Positions 34,704 to 44,416 of a DNA stretch of 64,000 bases are shown piece by piece. Positions within the stretch are counted from its first letter, which is position 1. Each line of letters opens with the position of its first letter. Source of the stretch: Dongia deserti (GTDB lineage Bacteria > Pseudomonadota > Alphaproteobacteria > Dongiales > Dongiaceae); assembly GCF_003574735.1 (NCBI RefSeq), contig NZ_QORW01000006.1, positions 262,641 through 326,640 on the forward strand. The letters are read 5' to 3'. The position numbers were made by a program, and so were the translations under genes. Under the pieces are notes generated by a model. It was not told where the DNA came from and ran no database searches. It worked only from the letters and a program-made list of their open reading frames with translations.

Positions 34704-35599
34704 AGTCGATCTGGATCATGAAGGGGATGATCGGCTTCTATATCTTCCTGTTCTTCGCCTATTTGTTCGGGCCACTGGTGGTGATGGGCATCACCGCCTT
34801 CAACACGCCAACCTATCCGCAGGCCTATCCATTCGAATCCTTCACACTCGACTGGTTCGTGAAGCTGTGGAACCACCGCGCCATGATGGAAGGCCTGTGG
34901 AACTCCATCATCATCGGTCTTGGCGTGGTGGCGGTCTCGGTGCCCGCTGGGCTCGCCGCCTCCATCATCATGAGCCAGATCTATCATCGCGCCCGCGGCC
35001 TGTTCTATCTGGTGACGATCTCGCCGCTGCTGACGCCCGGCGTCATCATCGGCATCTCGACCGTCATCTTCTGGAAGGACGTGCTCGGCATCACCGACTT
35101 CACCAAGGCGGTGTTCTACAAAGGCATCATCCTGGCCATCCTCGGCCAATCGAGCTTCATCTCGGCCTATTGCCTGCTGATCTTCATGGCGCGGCTCACC
35201 CGCTTCGACCGGGCGCAGGAGGAAGCGGCCCTCGATCTCGGCGCCTCCTATCCGCAGGTGTTCTGGCACATCCTGCTGCCGTTCCTGAAGCCCGCCATCA
35301 TCTCGGCGATCGTCATCGGGTTCCTGTCCTCGTTCGAGAACTACAATACGACGACCTTCGCGATCCTGGCGGACAAGACGCTGGTGACCGTGCTGGCCGG
35401 CGAGGTGCGGCAGGGAACGACGCCGGCGCTCTCCGCTTTGGCTGTCATCATCATCGGTGTCTCGCTGTTCGGCGCGATTCTGTACGAACTCGCCAAGCGC
35501 CGGGAGCAGAAGCGGGCCGAACAGGCGCAGAAGCGTGCCAAGGTCGCCGAACGTAGCGAAGGCGAGACCGCTGCTTTGCCCCAGCCGTCCTCAGCATAG
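34700..35599 (+). CDS. Pot-type ABC transporter permease 2 (PotC-like)
   Basis: A 299-residue permease with six helices. The start MKSIWIMKGMIGFYIFLFFAYLFGP overlaps the previous stop (ATGA). The EAA loop EEAALDLGASYPQVFWHILLPFLKP contacts the ATPase. The C-terminus is a long charged tail (KRREQKRAEQAQKRAKVAERSEGE) not usual for PotC. Last gene of the importer, convergent with the glycosyltransferase block. Confidence 0.91.
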   Translation: MKSIWIMKGMIGFYIFLFFAYLFGPLVVMGITAFNTPTYPQAYPFESFTLDWFVKLWNHRAMMEGLWNSIIIGLGVVAVSVPAGLAASIIMSQIYHRARGLFYLVTISPLLTPGVIIGISTVIFWKDVLGITDFTKAVFYKGIILAILGQSSFISAYCLLIFMARLTRFDRAQEEAALDLGASYPQVFWHILLPFLKPAIISAIVIGFLSSFENYNTTTFAILADKTLVTVLAGEVRQGTTPALSALAVIIIGVSLFGAILYELAKRREQKRAEQAQKRAKVAERSEGETAALPQPSSA

Positions 35600-35626
35600 G
35601 GGAACGTCCCGAGCCCGTGGCCTAGC

Positions 35627-37240
35627 CTAGCTTGGCCAACGCTCAATCAGCTTCAGCGAAACCCATCGCGGCACCTTCCATCGCCGCAGGCGCAGATAAG
35701 TCCGGAAGGCGCGCTTGCCAGGGATAAGGGAGGCACTGCGCAACAGTTCGTCGATCACCGACAGCGCAGCCGGATCGGATGCGATCAGGCGCCTGGACTT
35801 GTCGATGAAGGACTGAAATCGACCCACGCTGCGGTCCAGCGTCGCCGCTTCGGCCCAGAAGGCGAGGTCCGGTGGCGTCAGCCGTGCCGCCCGACGCGCC
35901 GCCCTGTCAATCGTCGCATAGAGTGTCCCGAGCAGGTCGGTTCCGTCGCGGTGCCGCGCGGACCGGGCCACCAGAGAACCCGAGGTCACGTGACGCAAGT
36001 ATGCCAATAGTGGCAATGGTGACACACCCTCGGGCCGAACCCCGGTACCCAACGCAGAAATCGCTGCCAGCAGGTTGGCCAGGTCGCGTTCGGGTACGGG
36101 CGAGAGCGGCCCGCGAGCGCCGTCCCCAAGCACGAGAGGGAGCGTTGCGCGATACGTCTTGCGGGCGCGCCGCCACGCTCTGGAGCTGCCGAGGAAATCC
36201 GCAATCATGCGCGCTCTGATCGCGAAGTGTAGCGACGGCTCGATCGGCGTGGCGCTCAGGGTGGCCTCACTCAGCCGTCGAACGGTCAATTCGGCATCAA
36301 GGCCGATCACCTTGATCTCGCGTAAGGCAAGCTTGCTCCAGAGGCGCGTATCCTCGCCCCGCTGGAGGTCTTCTTCGAAGCCACCCGCCGACAGCAGGGT
36401 GAATCGCGGCAGCATGACGCAGGATACGTAGAATGGATGCGGGTGTCCGCAATTCAGCAGGCTTATGGTCGGACAACCGGGCCCGCTGCCCGGGCGTATC
36501 ACGGGTGGCAAGTCAGCCGCGCGTGCTCCCTTCATCACCGCCAAGCTGTAGCAAAGCTCCGCATCGGCAAAATGAGCAAAGGCTTCGATCTTGCGCGAGA
36601 CTGCCTTGGGCAGCAGCAGATTGTCCGAATCGAGAAAATGGATGAAATCTCCCGTGGCCAAGCGGATCCCGGCGTTGCGCGCGCTCGAGACGCCGCCGTT
36701 CGGTTGGCGATGAAGACGGACTGCACCTCCAAAGCGCGCCAGCGCACCGGCAAGGTCGTCCGTCGAGCCATCGTCGACCACCAGGATTTCCAGTGCCTTG
36801 CAGTCCTGCGCCAGACAGCTCTCGACCGCCTCAATCGCCATCGCGGCGCGATTGAAAACAGGAATGAGTATGGTGACCCGCGGCTGATACTCGGCCCGTT
36901 CAGGCGCCAGAAGATGAGCGAGCCACCGCGCATGGTACAGCCGCCGCGCGCGATCCAGGTCAGACTCTCGTTTTTCTCCATTGCCAACATGCTCAAGCAG
37001 CCTTTGCCAGTGCCATTGAGGCGCAGGCAGGGCGCAGTCCCGCCCGGCCAGATCCAGCGGCCTCTCCAGCGCTGGACGCCAGGCAGCCATGCAAGCCGAC
37101 AGTTGCGCCCGCACGGGATCGCTCGGCGCGTTGCGCGCGGCGCCCTCGGACATGATGATGTCAGCCAGGTATTGCAGCTCGACCTGCTGCGAGCACGCAG
37201 GATTCGACTGGTTCTCGACGGATGGATCGCAGCCGTTCAT
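35627..37240 (-). CDS. family 2 glycosyltransferase with extra domains (paralogue 1)
   Basis: A 537-residue cytoplasmic protein. After about 125 residues of helical N-terminal sequence comes a GT-A domain (about 130-340): VTILIPVFNRAAMAIEAVESCLAQ, EILVVDDGSTDD, GGVSSARNAGIRLATGDFIHFLDSDN with the DxD-like DSDN, and RGEDTRLW. A C-terminal helical region of about 200 residues follows. The start is set by the ATGA overlap with the upstream paralogue at 37237-37240 rather than an ATG 10 codons earlier. Acceptor unknown; cell-surface glycan is likely given the operon. Confidence 0.83.
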   Translation of the reverse strand: MNGCDPSVENQSNPACSQQVELQYLADIIMSEGAARNAPSDPVRAQLSACMAAWRPALERPLDLAGRDCALPAPQWHWQRLLEHVGNGEKRESDLDRARRLYHARWLAHLLAPERAEYQPRVTILIPVFNRAAMAIEAVESCLAQDCKALEILVVDDGSTDDLAGALARFGGAVRLHRQPNGGVSSARNAGIRLATGDFIHFLDSDNLLLPKAVSRKIEAFAHFADAELCYSLAVMKGARAADLPPVIRPGSGPGCPTISLLNCGHPHPFYVSCVMLPRFTLLSAGGFEEDLQRGEDTRLWSKLALREIKVIGLDAELTVRRLSEATLSATPIEPSLHFAIRARMIADFLGSSRAWRRARKTYRATLPLVLGDGARGPLSPVPERDLANLLAAISALGTGVRPEGVSPLPLLAYLRHVTSGSLVARSARHRDGTDLLGTLYATIDRAARRAARLTPPDLAFWAEAATLDRSVGRFQSFIDKSRRLIASDPAALSVIDELLRSASLIPGKRAFRTYLRLRRWKVPRWVSLKLIERWPS

Positions 37241-38835
37241 TGCCGTCGTATCCAATAGGCGGAGCGCCATGTGAGCCGCGCCGCAAGCGCGCCGGACCGA
37301 AGCCTGCGTCGCAGCTTGCGATAGCGTTTCACTGTTTGCGCGGCCGGGCTCGGGCAGCAGCGGCGGAGCACGGGATCGATCCGCTTCGGCAAATCGGGGT
37401 CACGCGCCGACAGCTTGGCCAGCACGCGAAACAAGTTCCCAATAGAGGTGTTCCGACGCGCTCGGGTGCTGCCGTCCGCCCAATATGCGACATCGCGGCT
37501 CGTCAATGGCGCGGCGGATTTGAGAGCAGCTGACATGACCTCGCGCACTTCGTGCAAGATCGAGAGCACGCGTTCGCTCGGCACGACCCCGTGCGCCACC
37601 TCGAGCCGGTTTCTCAGATCGGCCAGCAGGGGTACGGGTGATAGCCCGTCCCGTGCACGGCCGTCGCCCAAGTCCGCCAAGGTCGAGACCAGCCGTTCGC
37701 GCGCCAGGATGTCGCGGAGGGGCTGTGGTGAAACGTTGTCGGCATCCTCCATCTTTCGCATCACCTGCAGGAGAACGGATCCGGCGTGGGGCCACACCGC
37801 GGGCGACAGGATCAGGTCGCGTAGATTCCTCACGCGGAGCACGAGCGCCGATTCGCCCACATTGGGCGTCACGCTCAGGCCGTCGGGAACCACGCGGCGG
37901 ATGATGAGCGGCTCCGCATGACCGATCGCCTTGACGCCCGCAAGGCCCAGCCGAAACCAATAGCGCGTGTCCTCCCCGCGGGGCAGGTCCTCCTCGAAGG
38001 GGTGGGCGGCGAGCATCGCCCAGCGCGGCATCATCACGGTCGGCGTGAAGAACGGGCAGCGGCTGATCGCGGCCGCCAGGAAATCGGAGGTGGCGCAGTG
38101 GTCGGTACCGTTGGGCACACGAATTTTCGGCACGGCCACGCCTGGGAGATTGCGCTCGAGCGCCATGCCGAAGCAGAGCGTCGCATCCGGTATGGCGGCG
38201 AATGCTCCCACATTCCGTTCAATCGCGTGGGGCAGCAGCAGGTCATCGGAATCGAGAAAGTGGACGAATTCGCCCCGCGCGAGGCGGATGCCAAGGTTGC
38301 GCGCACTGGCCACGCCGCCATGCGGCTTCCGGTGAAGCCGGACGGCATCGCCAAACGTCTGCAGTGCCGCGGCTACATCCTGCTCCGACCCGTCATCGAT
38401 CACCAGAATTTCGATCGGCCGCCAACTCTGCTCCAGGCAGCTCCGGACGGCGTCCGGCAGCAGAGTCGCGCGGTTGTACGTCGGGATCAGGATGGTAACG
38501 AGTGGGCGGTTCCGATTCTCCTGCGGCGCGACTAGGTAGGCCAGCATGCGGCGGTGATAGATGAGTCGGGCTTGCTCCGCGGGCGACAGCGGCGGGGCGC
38601 CGGTCTCCCGATGGAGGCCTTCCAACTGCTGGAGATGCCACCGTGCGGCCGGTACCGGGCACGGACGGCCAAACAGGCGATCCGGAGCACTAGGGCCCGG
38701 GATTTCATCGACGATCATGCGCAGCACGGCGAGCGCGTCGCGCCAGCTTTCATCATTTACCGACCCTTCCGCGAGGAGGAGGTCAGGCAGGTTCGGCCAT
38801 GGACCTGTGGGCGCCGCCTGCTGGGGATGTTGCAC
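37237..38835 (-). CDS. family 2 glycosyltransferase with extra domains (paralogue 2, GTG start)
   Basis: A 532-residue protein with the same three-part build as its downstream neighbour: N-terminal helical region, GT-A core (VTILIPTYNRATLLPDAVRSC, EILVIDDGSEQD, GGVASARNLGIRLARGEFVHFLDSDD, RGEDTRYW) and a C-terminal helical region. The metal-binding motif is DSDD here and DSDN in the neighbour. GTG start with GGGGGAG 3-4 bases upstream. It begins 10 bases after the LPLAT-like gene. The pair arose by gene duplication. Confidence 0.84.
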   Translation of the reverse strand: MQHPQQAAPTGPWPNLPDLLLAEGSVNDESWRDALAVLRMIVDEIPGPSAPDRLFGRPCPVPAARWHLQQLEGLHRETGAPPLSPAEQARLIYHRRMLAYLVAPQENRNRPLVTILIPTYNRATLLPDAVRSCLEQSWRPIEILVIDDGSEQDVAAALQTFGDAVRLHRKPHGGVASARNLGIRLARGEFVHFLDSDDLLLPHAIERNVGAFAAIPDATLCFGMALERNLPGVAVPKIRVPNGTDHCATSDFLAAAISRCPFFTPTVMMPRWAMLAAHPFEEDLPRGEDTRYWFRLGLAGVKAIGHAEPLIIRRVVPDGLSVTPNVGESALVLRVRNLRDLILSPAVWPHAGSVLLQVMRKMEDADNVSPQPLRDILARERLVSTLADLGDGRARDGLSPVPLLADLRNRLEVAHGVVPSERVLSILHEVREVMSAALKSAAPLTSRDVAYWADGSTRARRNTSIGNLFRVLAKLSARDPDLPKRIDPVLRRCCPSPAAQTVKRYRKLRRRLRSGALAARLTWRSAYWIRRQ

Positions 38836-38844
38836 CGTCTCCCC

Positions 38845-39915
38845 CTAAGGTCCGACTGCTGCGCCAATCGTACGCGTGCGATCTGCGATCGCAGACGTGG
38901 CAGCTGCCGCAAACCGCAATTCCTTCCACCCCCGCCACTGCTCGGGAAATTGCCGTACCCATGGCTCGTGTCGGCTCAGATACTCGGCCGTCGCGGCAGT
39001 GCAGTATTCAGAACTTACCATATCCGGCGATGCGGAGATCGGCGGTTCGACCAGTGCGACAAAACGGCCTCCCCGGTCGCGGATCGAGAATACCGGCAGC
39101 AGCGCCGCGCCAGTCAACGCCGCCAATCTCGGGGCGCCGGTTGCAAGCGCCAGGGTTCCACCGAGAAACGGCCCTTCGACCAGGCCGCTGCCTTCCCAAG
39201 CGCCGGCTGTGATCGACACGATGTTGCCGCTCGCGAGCGCACGCGTCATGCGCCGCATCGCGGTGGAGGGCGCGCGCCGGTCATAAACGATGCGCTGCGC
39301 CAGGTAGCGGTCCTCCGGGATGCAGCGCACCGGATTGAGCCATTCAATCCCGAACCGGGTCTTAGAGAACCCATGCTCCGGACGGCTGAGATGGGAGACG
39401 CGATAGCCCCGTTTGTGGAGGGCGACCTTTGTGATGCCGCCGTTGAAGGCGAAATGCGCCACCCACAGAATGACACCATTGCCGCGTTCCAGTGCGCGGA
39501 CGATGTGCTCTTCCCCTTTGAGTGCGACCTCGGGGCGCCAGCCTCCGGGTCGCCAGCCACGCAGGTTCTGCATGCGCAGCTCATAGACCGCCGCTTGCAG
39601 ATCCAGTGCGATGGTACTGGCGCGCCGGTGATCGAGTTGAAGACCTCTGACGATTCCAGCGATCGTCAGACCGAGCGTCTTGCGGTCGACCAGCCCTGGA
39701 GCACGCGCTACTGCGCGGCACAGTCGCCGCCACGACCGCTCGGGCAGCAGCCAGGAGGGTGGCAAGAGCGCTACCAGCGACCCGGCGATGGCAAGGTCGG
39801 ACCTATGCCAAAGACGTTTCTCAGTCAGGTCGCGCGGCCGATGCACGATCGTGCCGGCCGACGCGTCGCCCACCTTCGGCGAAGCCCCCTGTCGCTTCTG
39901 CTCCCCACCTCCCAT
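38845..39915 (-). CDS. LpxL/LPLAT-like acyltransferase homologue lacking the catalytic acid
   Basis: A 356-residue protein resembling lipid A late acyltransferases: hydrophobic N-terminal helix region (about 40-58), GNGVILWVAHFAFNGG, a central SITAGAWEG and GPFLGGTLALATGAPRLAALTGAALLPVF, and a C-terminal YLSRHEPWVRQFPEQWRGW. In LpxL enzymes the motif is H-x4-(D/E), as in HFGNWE; here it reads HFAFNG, so the acidic partner is absent. It may be inactive, use another acid or have another function. It heads the glycosyltransferase operon. The chosen ATG lacks a clear ribosome site. Confidence 0.65.
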   Translation of the reverse strand: MGGGEQKRQGASPKVGDASAGTIVHRPRDLTEKRLWHRSDLAIAGSLVALLPPSWLLPERSWRRLCRAVARAPGLVDRKTLGLTIAGIVRGLQLDHRRASTIALDLQAAVYELRMQNLRGWRPGGWRPEVALKGEEHIVRALERGNGVILWVAHFAFNGGITKVALHKRGYRVSHLSRPEHGFSKTRFGIEWLNPVRCIPEDRYLAQRIVYDRRAPSTAMRRMTRALASGNIVSITAGAWEGSGLVEGPFLGGTLALATGAPRLAALTGAALLPVFSIRDRGGRFVALVEPPISASPDMVSSEYCTAATAEYLSRHEPWVRQFPEQWRGWKELRFAAAATSAIADRTRTIGAAVGP

Positions 39916-40147
39916 CGGATCACGCTATTCCCCAGACCAGAGCGCCGCAAACATTCACATATGGCCATAATCGAAGCGGTTTTAGCAGAGGCCTACGGAG
40001 AGTGCCTAGGCCCTGGGGCGGCCTTCCTGCACTGACGCCGCACCAGCTGTCCCGGTTGGCGTGCTCGATTTGGCTGGACTGGCCCTGTCCCGCGTCCCGC
40101 CGGCCCCTAGCATGGCGCCATCGCTCGGCCTCGATGGACCAGGAGCC

Positions 40148-41458
40148 ATGCAATACACCGCGAACACCCTCGAAAACCATTGGATGCCATTCACCTCCAA
40201 CCGCGACTTCAAGGCCGACCCGCGCCTGATGGTCAAGGCCAAGGGCATGCATTACTGGAATCACCATGGCGACAAGCTGATCGACGCCTCCTCAGGTCTG
40301 TTCTGCTGCGCGGCCGGCCATGGCCGGACCGAGATCACCGAGGCGGTGCACGCGGCGATGAAGGAGATCGACTACACACCGCATTTCCAGTTGGGGCACC
40401 CGGCTTCCTTCGAGCTGGCGCGCAAGGTGGCGAAGATCACCCCCGGCGACCTCGACTACGTGTTCTTCTGCAATTCAGGGTCTGAGTCGGTCGACACCGC
40501 GCTCAAGATCGCCATGGCCTATCACACCGCCAAAGGCGAGGGGCAACGCACGCGCTTCGTGAGCCGCGAGCGCGCCTATCACGGTGTCAATATCGGTGGC
40601 GTTTCCTTGAGCGGCATGGTGCGCAACCGCGAGGCCTTCGGCGCGGTGATGCCGGGCGTCGCCCACATGCGCCATACCTGGATGCCGGAGAACCGGTTTG
40701 TACGCGGCCAGCCCGACAAAGGCGCGGAGTTGGCGGATGATCTGCAGCGCTTCGTCGACTTGTTCGGGTCGAAATCGATCGCCGTCTGCTTCGTCGAGCC
40801 GATCGCCGGCTCGACCGGCGTGCTGGTGCCGCCCAAAGGCTATCTCGAGCGCCTGCGCCAGATCTGCGACAAGCACGGCATCCTGCTGGTGTTCGACGAG
40901 GTGATCTGCGGCTTCGGGCGCACCGGCAAGGCGTTCGCGGCGCAGTCGTTCGGCGTGCAGCCGGACATGATTACCATGGCGAAGGCGCTGACCAACGGTG
41001 CGCTGCCAATGGGCGCGGTGGCGGTCAGCGAAAAGGTTTATCACACCGTGACGAGCGCGGCGCTCGATGGCGCTGTGGAATTCTTCCACGGCTATACCTA
41101 CTCCGCCCATCCGGCCGCTTGCGCGGCGGGCATCGCTGCGCTCGATATCTTCGAGCGCGAAGGTTTGTTCGAGCGGGCCGCGGAGGTGTCGGTTTACTTC
41201 CTCGACCGCATGTTCGATCTCAAGGGAATCAAGGCGGTCACAGACATCCGCGGCTTCGGCATGCTGGCGGGTATCGATCTGGCACCGGCGGAACGGCTAG
41301 GCTTGCGCGGCTATGACGCCACCAAGCGGCTGTTCAAGCGCGGCCTGCACATCAAGTTCACCGGCGATTCCGGCATCTGCGCGCCTGCTTTGGTCGCTGA
41401 GAAGCGCGATATTGACGAAATCTGCACTATCTTCCGCGAGGTGTTTTCCGAATACTGA
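40148..41458 (+). CDS. class III omega-aminotransferase (taurine:pyruvate or beta-alanine:pyruvate type)
   Basis: A 436-residue PLP enzyme. The Schiff-base lysine is K279 in TMAKALTNGALPMGAVAVS. SGSESVDTALKIA, YHGVNIGG and FDEVICGFGRTG are class III hallmarks. The sequence looks most like omega-amino acid:pyruvate aminotransferases, which accept beta-alanine and, in Tpa, taurine. The ATG at 40148 has AGGAG two bases upstream. It lies 48 bases before soeA on the same strand. In a window with xsc and TauR this makes taurine-to-sulfoacetaldehyde conversion the favoured but unproven role. Confidence 0.82.
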   Translation: MQYTANTLENHWMPFTSNRDFKADPRLMVKAKGMHYWNHHGDKLIDASSGLFCCAAGHGRTEITEAVHAAMKEIDYTPHFQLGHPASFELARKVAKITPGDLDYVFFCNSGSESVDTALKIAMAYHTAKGEGQRTRFVSRERAYHGVNIGGVSLSGMVRNREAFGAVMPGVAHMRHTWMPENRFVRGQPDKGAELADDLQRFVDLFGSKSIAVCFVEPIAGSTGVLVPPKGYLERLRQICDKHGILLVFDEVICGFGRTGKAFAAQSFGVQPDMITMAKALTNGALPMGAVAVSEKVYHTVTSAALDGAVEFFHGYTYSAHPAACAAGIAALDIFEREGLFERAAEVSVYFLDRMFDLKGIKAVTDIRGFGMLAGIDLAPAERLGLRGYDATKRLFKRGLHIKFTGDSGICAPALVAEKRDIDEICTIFREVFSEY

Positions 41459-41506
41459 CCGGCGAAAACGAACCGCCGGTTTCTGGGAGGGGGCTGCGGC
41501 CCGGGC

Positions 41507-44416
41507 ATGTCAGACCGCCGCTATATCGCGGAGCCGCAATCGCCGCCGAAGCAGCGCGCTGGTGAGCAGGCGATCGACTACTCGCCGCTGGTGCATGACC
41601 AGGTCGCGACCACGACGTGTTACATGTGCGCCTGCCGTTGCGGCATCAAGGTGCACCTGCAGGACGGACGCATCCGCTATATCGAAGGCAACCGCGACCA
41701 CCCGGTGAACAAGGGCGTGCTGTGCGCCAAGGGCTCCGCCGGCATCATGACGCAATACTCGCCGGCGCGGCTGCGCAAGCCGTTGAAGCGCGTGGGCGAG
41801 CGCGGCAAGGCCGAGTTCCAGGAAATCGAATGGGACGAGGCGCTGAGGATCGCGACCGAATGGCTGGGCAGGATCCGCGCGACCGATCCCAAGAAGCTCG
41901 CTTTCTTCACCGGCCGCGATCAGAGCCAGGCACTGACCGGCTGGTGGGCTGCTCAGTTCGGCACGCCCAACTATGCGGCCCACGGCGGCTTCTGCTCGGT
42001 CAACATGGCGGCGGCCGGGCTCTACACTATCGGCGGCTCGTTCTGGGAGTTCGGCGAGCCGGACTGGGAGCGCACGCGCTATTTCCTGATGTTCGGCGTG
42101 GCGGAGGATCACGGCAGCAACCCGATCAAGATCGGATTGGGTCAGCTCAAGAATCGCCCGCCCGAGAACCGCGCGAAATTCGTTTCGATCAATCCGGTGC
42201 GCACCGGTTATTCGGCGATCGCCGACGAATGGATCGGCATCACGCCCGGCACCGACGGGCTGTTCGTGCTGGCGATCATTCATGAACTGCTGAAGGCTGA
42301 CCGCATCGATCTCGATTTCCTGGTGCGCTATACCAATGCGCCCTGGCTCGTGGTGGAGGCGCCGGGCACGGCGGGGCACGGATTGTTCGCGCGCGATAGC
42401 GCCGGCCATCCGCTTTGCATCGATCAAAGCGGAGCCCTTCGAGATGCGCTGGAGGCGGACGTTGCGCCGCGTTTGATTGGCGAGGCGATGCTATCCGATG
42501 GCCGCAAGGCGCGGCCGGCGTTCGAGCTGATGGCAACGCGCTATCTTGATGAGTCCTATGCACCGGAAAGAGCCGCGGAGCAATGCGGCGTGCCGGCCGC
42601 GACCATCAAGCGTATCGCGGCGGAGCTTGCAGAGGCGGCGTTCGACCAGGCGATCGAGATCCCCATCGGCTGGACCGACTGGGCCGGCCGCTATCACGAC
42701 AAGATCATCGGCCGCCCGGTTTCCATGCACGCGATGCGCGGGGTTAGCGCGCATTCCAACGGCTTCCAGACCTGCCGCGCCATCCATCTGCTGCAGATGC
42801 TGCTTGGCTCGATCGACTGCCCCGGGGGCTTCCGTTACAAGCCGCCCTTCCCGAAGGCGGCACCGCCGCCCGCCAAGCCGGCCGCGCAGATCGGTCCGAT
42901 GCACGCGCTGCATGGGTTGCCGCTCGGCTTCCCGCAGGCGCCAGAGGATCTGCTGCTCGACATCGACGGCACGCCGCATCGCATCGACAAGGCGTTCTCG
43001 TGGGAGGCTCCGCTCGCCGTCCATGGCCTGATGCACATGGTGATCCACAACGCCTGGGCCGGCGATCCCTATCCGATCGACACGCTCTTCTTCTACATGG
43101 CGAACATGGCGTGGAACTCGGCAATGAACGCGCCGGACGCCATGCGCATGATGACCGACAAGGACGAGGCCGGCCAATACAAGATCCCGCACATCATCTA
43201 TGCCGACGCGTTCTTCTCGGAGATGGTGGCCTACGCCGATCTCGTGTTTCCCGACACGACCTATCTGGAACGCTGGGACTGTATCTCGCTGCTCGATCGG
43301 CCGATCAGCGATCCCGATGGCGCGGCGGACGCCATCCGCCGCCCCGTCCTCCAGCCCGATCGCGACGTACGTCCGTTCCAGGACGTGCTGCTGGAGCTCG
43401 GCGCAAGACTGAAGCTGCCGGGCATGATCGATGGCCACGGCAAGGCGCTCTATCCCGGCGGGCTCAAGGACTATCTGGTGTGGCACGAACGGCGGCCCGG
43501 CATCGGCATGCTGGCCGGCTGGCGCGGCCACGAGGAAGACAAGCAGGGCATGGGCGAGCCGAACCGGCGCCAGCTCGAGCGCTACATCGAGAACGGCTGC
43601 TTCTGGCGGGGCGAGATCCCGGAGAAGGCGCGCTTCTACCGCTTCGCTAATCGCGACTTTTTCGACTGGGCGATTCCGCGCGGCTTTCTCGACAAGCCAC
43701 AGCAGATCGTGCTCCAGCTCTATTCGGAGCCGCTCCGCAGGTTCCAGCTCGCCGCCGAAGGCCACGGCACGCGCCAGCCGCCGGATCATCTGCGCGCGCG
43801 CGTGATGGAAGGATTCGATCCGCTGCCGAGCTGGTATCCGCCGTTCGGCGCGGCTGCGGACAGCGAGGGTTACCTGCTACACGCGATCACCCAGCGCCCG
43901 ATGCACATGTATCACTCCTGGGGCTCGCAGAATGCCTGGCTCCGGCAGATCCAGGCGCGCAATCCGTTGTTTATCGCGCGCAAGCTAGGTGAGCGCCTCG
44001 GCCTCGTCGATGGCGACTGGGTGTGGATCGAAAGCCCACATGGGCGCGTGAAGGCTGAGATCAAACTGATGGAAGGCGTGAACCAGGACACGGTCTGGAC
44101 CTGGAACGCCATCGGCAAGCGCGCGGGCGCGTGGAACTTGTCAGGCAGCGCGCCGGAATCGGCGAAAGGCTTCCTGCTCAATCACGTGATCTCGGAGCTG
44201 CTGCCGCCGCAGCCGGACGGCCATCGCTATGCCAACATCGATCCGGTTACGGGGCAGGCGGCGTGGTACGATCTCAAGGTGCGCCTGAAGAAGTGCGCGG
44301 CCGATGAATACGGCGAGACCGCGCCGAGCTTCGATCCGCTCAATTCATCGCTTCCAAAAACGGGCGACGACCTCGCCTATGGCGCGGAGTTCCGCGCGCG
44401 AAGAGAACGCGCATGA
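41507..44416 (+). CDS. soeA: sulfite:quinone oxidoreductase molybdoprotein subunit (SoeA)
   Basis: A 969-residue molybdopterin-guanine-dinucleotide enzyme of the DMSO reductase superfamily. An N-terminal [4Fe-4S] site uses C38, C41, C45 and C73. The probable Mo ligand is C163 in GGFCSVNMAAAG. There is no Tat signal, so it is cytoplasmic, unlike DmsA or PsrA. Size, lack of export and the B and C partners match SoeA, which oxidises sulfite to sulfate in the cytoplasm. The C-terminal dinucleotide-binding domain (MHMYHSWGSQNAWLRQIQARNP) is complete. A formate dehydrogenase-like or other oxidoreductase role is the alternative. The stop overlaps soeB. Confidence 0.8.
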   Translation: MSDRRYIAEPQSPPKQRAGEQAIDYSPLVHDQVATTTCYMCACRCGIKVHLQDGRIRYIEGNRDHPVNKGVLCAKGSAGIMTQYSPARLRKPLKRVGERGKAEFQEIEWDEALRIATEWLGRIRATDPKKLAFFTGRDQSQALTGWWAAQFGTPNYAAHGGFCSVNMAAAGLYTIGGSFWEFGEPDWERTRYFLMFGVAEDHGSNPIKIGLGQLKNRPPENRAKFVSINPVRTGYSAIADEWIGITPGTDGLFVLAIIHELLKADRIDLDFLVRYTNAPWLVVEAPGTAGHGLFARDSAGHPLCIDQSGALRDALEADVAPRLIGEAMLSDGRKARPAFELMATRYLDESYAPERAAEQCGVPAATIKRIAAELAEAAFDQAIEIPIGWTDWAGRYHDKIIGRPVSMHAMRGVSAHSNGFQTCRAIHLLQMLLGSIDCPGGFRYKPPFPKAAPPPAKPAAQIGPMHALHGLPLGFPQAPEDLLLDIDGTPHRIDKAFSWEAPLAVHGLMHMVIHNAWAGDPYPIDTLFFYMANMAWNSAMNAPDAMRMMTDKDEAGQYKIPHIIYADAFFSEMVAYADLVFPDTTYLERWDCISLLDRPISDPDGAADAIRRPVLQPDRDVRPFQDVLLELGARLKLPGMIDGHGKALYPGGLKDYLVWHERRPGIGMLAGWRGHEEDKQGMGEPNRRQLERYIENGCFWRGEIPEKARFYRFANRDFFDWAIPRGFLDKPQQIVLQLYSEPLRRFQLAAEGHGTRQPPDHLRARVMEGFDPLPSWYPPFGAAADSEGYLLHAITQRPMHMYHSWGSQNAWLRQIQARNPLFIARKLGERLGLVDGDWVWIESPHGRVKAEIKLMEGVNQDTVWTWNAIGKRAGAWNLSGSAPESAKGFLLNHVISELLPPQPDGHRYANIDPVTGQAAWYDLKVRLKKCAADEYGETAPSFDPLNSSLPKTGDDLAYGAEFRARRERA

